A stretch of 8,701 bases of DNA from NCBI GenBank assembly GCA_945867255.1, contig CAMBHV010000041.1:1-8701 (forward strand), given 5' to 3'. Shown piece after piece: positions 6,474 through 8,701 of the stretch. How positions within the stretch are numbered: position 1 is the stretch's first letter; the number at the start of each line of letters is the position of its first letter. The stretch is from an uncultured Clostridia bacterium (GTDB lineage Bacteria; Bacillota; Clostridia; Oscillospirales; Ruminococcaceae). A program made the position numbers and the translations under genes. The notes below the pieces were generated by a model, which worked only from the letters and a program-made list of their open reading frames with translations, had not been told where the DNA came from and made no database searches.

Positions 6474-6503
6474 GGTACGGCATCAGGTGTGCAGCACCGT
6501 GCC
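6474..6503 (+). other. Weak stem-loop in the thiI-cinA gap
   Basis: GGTACGG (6474-6480) can pair with CCGTGCC (6497-6503), 7 bp with one G-T wobble and a 16-base loop, in the 62-base gap after thiI. No T-run follows, so it does not look like a terminator. It may be fortuitous or an mRNA processing or stability element. Confidence 0.3.
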
Positions 6504-6516
6504 ATATATCTTCCCG

Positions 6517-6535
6517 AAAAGGAGGGAATGCCATG
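6517..6535 (+). promoter_or_regulatory. RBS that decides the cinA start
   Basis: AAAAGGAGGG (6517-6526) lies 6 bases before ATG 6533-6535. The frame is open upstream to a GTG at 6461, but that start would overlap thiI, has no comparable binding site, and would add 24 residues ahead of the typical CinA N-terminus. Confidence 0.85.
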
Positions 6536-7849
6536 ACGGCAGAGATTATTGCCGTTGGTACCGAGCTGTTGCTCGGAGATATTTTGAATACAAACGCGCA
6601 GTTTCTTTCCCGGCAGTTGGCACAGCTTGGTATCAGTGTGCATTTTCAAAGCGTGGTGGGGGATAACCCTACACGGCTGGAAAGTGTGGTGCGCCTTGCT
6701 ATGCAGCGCAGCGATATACTGGTGTTTTCGGGCGGGCTGGGGCCCACAGATGATGATGTGACCAAGCAGACCGTGGCACATGCGTTTGAAGATGAATTGC
6801 GCCTGGACGAGGAAGAACTTGCCCACATCCGCGCGTTTTTTACTGCGTGGGGGCGCACTATGCCGAAGAACAACGAAAAACAGGCATATGTACCTGTGCG
6901 CGGGCATAAGCTGCACAACGAAAACGGTACGGCGCCCGGTATGCTGTTTGAAACAAAGCAGGGCGGGAAATGGGCCGTTTTGCTGCCGGGCCCTCCGGCA
7001 GAGTTACAGCCTATGTTTTTGCAGGAAGTGAAACCATGGCTTGCAAGCCTGACAGATTGTGCGTTGCATTCCCTGACACTGCGCGTGGCAGGTATCGGTG
7101 AAAGCCATTTGGAAACAAAAGTGGCCCATTTGCTGACGGGTGAAAACCCTACGGCCGCCTTGTATGCCAAAACGGGTGAGGTGTTTATTCGCATCACGGC
7201 CAAAGCGGGAAGTGCTGCGCAGGCCGAAACGCTGTGCCGTGCTTTTGCTGCCCGTTTTTATGACGTGCTGGGCGATGCAATTTATGGGGAAGACGAGGAA
7301 ACGCTGGCCGCGGCACTGGTGCATGCCTTGCAGAAAACGGGAAAGACGGCCGCAACGGCCGAAAGCTGCACAGGCGGCCTTGTCAGTGCGGCCATTACGG
7401 ATGTGCCAGGCTCAAGCGAGGTGTTTGGCTTTGGCACATGCACGTATTCCAATGAACAGAAAATGCGGGTGCTTGGTGTTTCAAGTGAAACGCTGCAGCG
7501 ATACGGTGCCGTCTCGGCCGAAACAGCGGCGGAGATGGCACAGGGTGTGCGCAAAGCTGCCGGGGCAGACCTGGGCCTTGGCGTCACTGGCATTGCCGGC
7601 CCGGGCGGCGGTACAAAAGAAAAGCCGGTAGGGCTTGTATTTCTGGCCGTGGCATGCGAAAATAAGGTGTACGTGCAGAAACTGCTGATTGAGAACCGCA
7701 CACGCGATACGGTGCGTCGTTTCTCGGCAAAATACGCGCTGGAAATGTTGCGGCGGCTTGCGCTTTCTTTGCCGCAACCCGGCTGTCAGGCTTTTGAAGC
7801 CGGTGCGCCTGCGCATATATCGGACGGCCAAGGGCCGCGTGATGCTTGA
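6533..7849 (+). CDS. cinA: CinA family nicotinamide-nucleotide amidohydrolase
   Basis: Full-length two-domain CinA, 438 residues. In studied homologues the N-terminal MoaB/MogA-like domain (COG1058) hydrolyses ADP-ribose and the C-terminal domain (COG1546, PncC-like) deamidates NMN to nicotinate mononucleotide, recycling pyridine nucleotides in the cytoplasm. The N-terminal domain shows IIAVGTELLLGDILNTN (5-21), FSGGLGPTDDD (65-75) and LLPGPPAEL (150-158). A KH-like middle region covers about 180-252 and includes GEVFIRITAKAG and VLGDAIYG. The amidase domain (about 255-412) has the nucleophile S278 in TAESCTGG, the conserved Lys of YSNEQKMRVLGV (K310) and GVTGIAGPGGGTKEKPVGLV (350-369). All expected active-site motifs are present. 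The last 25 residues form a nonconserved tail. The old name refers to competence-linked expression in streptococci; nothing here suggests competence control. It lies 62 bases after thiI and 34 bases before a CinA-like partial gene. Confidence 0.96.
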   Translation: MTAEIIAVGTELLLGDILNTNAQFLSRQLAQLGISVHFQSVVGDNPTRLESVVRLAMQRSDILVFSGGLGPTDDDVTKQTVAHAFEDELRLDEEELAHIRAFFTAWGRTMPKNNEKQAYVPVRGHKLHNENGTAPGMLFETKQGGKWAVLLPGPPAELQPMFLQEVKPWLASLTDCALHSLTLRVAGIGESHLETKVAHLLTGENPTAALYAKTGEVFIRITAKAGSAAQAETLCRAFAARFYDVLGDAIYGEDEETLAAALVHALQKTGKTAATAESCTGGLVSAAITDVPGSSEVFGFGTCTYSNEQKMRVLGVSSETLQRYGAVSAETAAEMAQGVRKAAGADLGLGVTGIAGPGGGTKEKPVGLVFLAVACENKVYVQKLLIENRTRDTVRRFSAKYALEMLRRLALSLPQPGCQAFEAGAPAHISDGQGPRDA

Positions 7850-7870
7850 CAAACGCTAAAATTCTCGTTT

Positions 7871-7886
7871 GGAGGACGCTTGTATG
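7871..7886 (+). promoter_or_regulatory. RBS for the CinA-like gene downstream of cinA
   Basis: GGAGG (7871-7875) lies 8 bases before ATG 7884-7886. It fixes the start of the last, right-truncated gene and places it in the same transcription unit as cinA. Confidence 0.75.
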
Positions 7887-8701
7887 GATAAAAATGTGGA
7901 AAAACAGCTGATTGTGCGCACATTCGAGCCGGATATGACGGTGCTGAAACAGGTGGCAAAGCAGATGAGCGGCATGCAGGATGTGGCATTGAATCTGTTT
8001 GGGCAGGCTGGGGAAGTGCTGATCGTGATCACGGCGCGTGCTATGGCCCCGGCGGCTGCCACGGAACTGACAGAGCGCATTGCAGAACGCTTTGAAATGG
8101 CGTTGGGAGATGCAGCTTATGGCCGTGGAAAGGGAAGCGTAGCCTATTTTGCCGCGGGTGAACTGATGCAGGCAGAAGCACTCGTTGCCGCGTCGGACCC
8201 AAAGACAGGCGGCCTTCTGGGGGAAGAGTTTTCGCATACCAAGCGCGGTTCAAACGTGTTTGATTTTGGAGATTCCAGTTATCAGGATTCTCGTGTGGCA
8301 TCTAAAATCAAGGCTATGGCGGCCAAAAACTGCGATGCTTCTTATCCGCCGCAGGTGGCAGCGGCGCGTGCGTTTGCTGCTGCAAAATGTTCCAAGGCGG
8401 AATTTGGCGTTTCCGTTACAGGCCTTGGAAAAGCCGGGCGTGATGTATATATGGCCGTGGCACACGGCGGGCTTGTGTATGTGCGCAGGTTTGCCCAAAC
8501 GCCGGATGCAGGCAAGCGCTGCGCTCTGGCTGCGTTGGATACCATTCGCCGCATCCTGCAGGGGGCGGACACGCCTGCCATGCGCGTGTTCAAGGCGAAC
8601 AGTGATTTCGATTGGGACGCCCCGGAAACAGGACGCAAAAAGGCGCACACCTCTTCTGCCTCAGGGAAAAAAGGCGGTGGGATGCTGGCACCCATTATTG
8701 T
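7884..8701 (+). CDS. CinA C-terminal-like protein lacking catalytic motifs, 3' end outside the window
   Basis: The frame runs from ATG 7884 to the window edge with no stop codon; 272 codons are complete. By eye, residues 1-225 align along their length with residues about 180-412 of the CinA encoded upstream. Matches include GEVLIVITARA with GEVFIRITAKA, FEMALGDAAYG with FYDVLGDAIYG, RGSNVFDFGDSSY with GSSEVFGFGTCTY, and FGVSVTGLGKAG with LGLGVTGIAGPG. The N-terminal COG1058-type domain is absent. The nucleophile motif TAESCTGG is replaced around residues 97-110 (AEALVAASDPKTGG), the conserved Lys of YSNEQKMRV is replaced, and the GPGG loop is lost. It is therefore probably not an NMN amidase; a binding, regulatory or structural role is more likely. 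From about 230 the sequence leaves the CinA fold and becomes a basic, Ser/Gly/Lys-rich linker (GRKKAHTSSASGKKGGG, 250-266) followed by MLAPII, which could begin a membrane segment. Close spacing to cinA suggests cotranscription and an origin by tandem duplication. Confidence 0.85.
   Translation, partial: MDKNVEKQLIVRTFEPDMTVLKQVAKQMSGMQDVALNLFGQAGEVLIVITARAMAPAAATELTERIAERFEMALGDAAYGRGKGSVAYFAAGELMQAEALVAASDPKTGGLLGEEFSHTKRGSNVFDFGDSSYQDSRVASKIKAMAAKNCDASYPPQVAAARAFAAAKCSKAEFGVSVTGLGKAGRDVYMAVAHGGLVYVRRFAQTPDAGKRCALAALDTIRRILQGADTPAMRVFKANSDFDWDAPETGRKKAHTSSASGKKGGGMLAPII

Noticed and set aside
6461..6532. Upstream GTG start extending cinA by 24 codons
   Set aside because: It would overlap thiI, lacks a good binding site, and precedes the typical CinA N-terminus; AAAAGGAGGG before ATG 6533 is decisive.
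6983..7001. 7-bp stem CTGCCGG/CCGGCAG in cinA as a terminator or regulatory hairpin
   Set aside because: It is produced by the conserved LPGPPAE codons and has no adjoining T-tract.
7846..7875. TTGACA overlapping the cinA stop as a -35 element for the CinA-like gene
   Set aside because: No -10-like hexamer lies 16-18 bases downstream; TAAAAT at 7857 is far too close.
7584..8237. Minus-strand open frame of 217 codons across the cinA/CinA-like junction
   Set aside because: It is antisense to two well-supported genes and has no family motif.

Overview
The window carries seven plus-strand protein genes, packed head to tail with no gap over about 150 bases. It looks like a chromosomal segment of a Gram-positive anaerobe of the Clostridia, most likely an Oscillospiraceae (Faecalibacterium/Gemmiger/Subdoligranulum-like). 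The placement is an inference from the moderately high GC content, strong AGGAGG-type ribosome binding sites, a ThiI without a rhodanese domain paired with a NifZ/IscS-type cysteine desulfurase, and an exported Cys/His-motif protein of a kind I associate with gut Firmicutes. No tRNA, rRNA, CRISPR array, insertion sequence or phage gene was seen.

Positions 1-3972 hold a three-gene signalling operon: an OmpR-type response regulator (5' end outside the window), a two-TM histidine kinase, and a 680-residue membrane-anchored, mostly extracytoplasmic protein of unknown function with a C-x4-C-x-H-x5-C motif. The genes overlap by 4 bases at each junction (GTGA, ATGA), so they are very probably translationally coupled and act together. 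I infer that the third product senses or buffers the signal read by the kinase.

Positions 3973-4113 separate the operons and hold a good SigA-type promoter (TTGCAC-17-TATAAT). Positions 4114-6470 hold a cysteine desulfurase and thiI, a known sulfur-relay pair that makes 4-thiouridine in tRNA and possibly the thiamine thiazole. Positions 6533-7849 hold cinA (pyridine-nucleotide recycling, nicotinamide-nucleotide amidase). All are close enough to be cotranscribed.

From 7884 to the right edge an open frame with no stop codon in the window encodes a protein that aligns by eye with the middle and C-terminal parts of the CinA just upstream. It lacks the N-terminal domain and the catalytic motifs, and it continues into a basic linker and possibly a membrane segment. 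This apparent degenerate tandem CinA paralogue is the most interesting gene here. At the nucleotide level there are unusually long perfect inverted repeats inside coding sequence: a 13-bp stem with a 4-base loop over the kinase active-site codon (preceded by an 8-bp stem), and a 12-bp stem early in the desulfurase gene.
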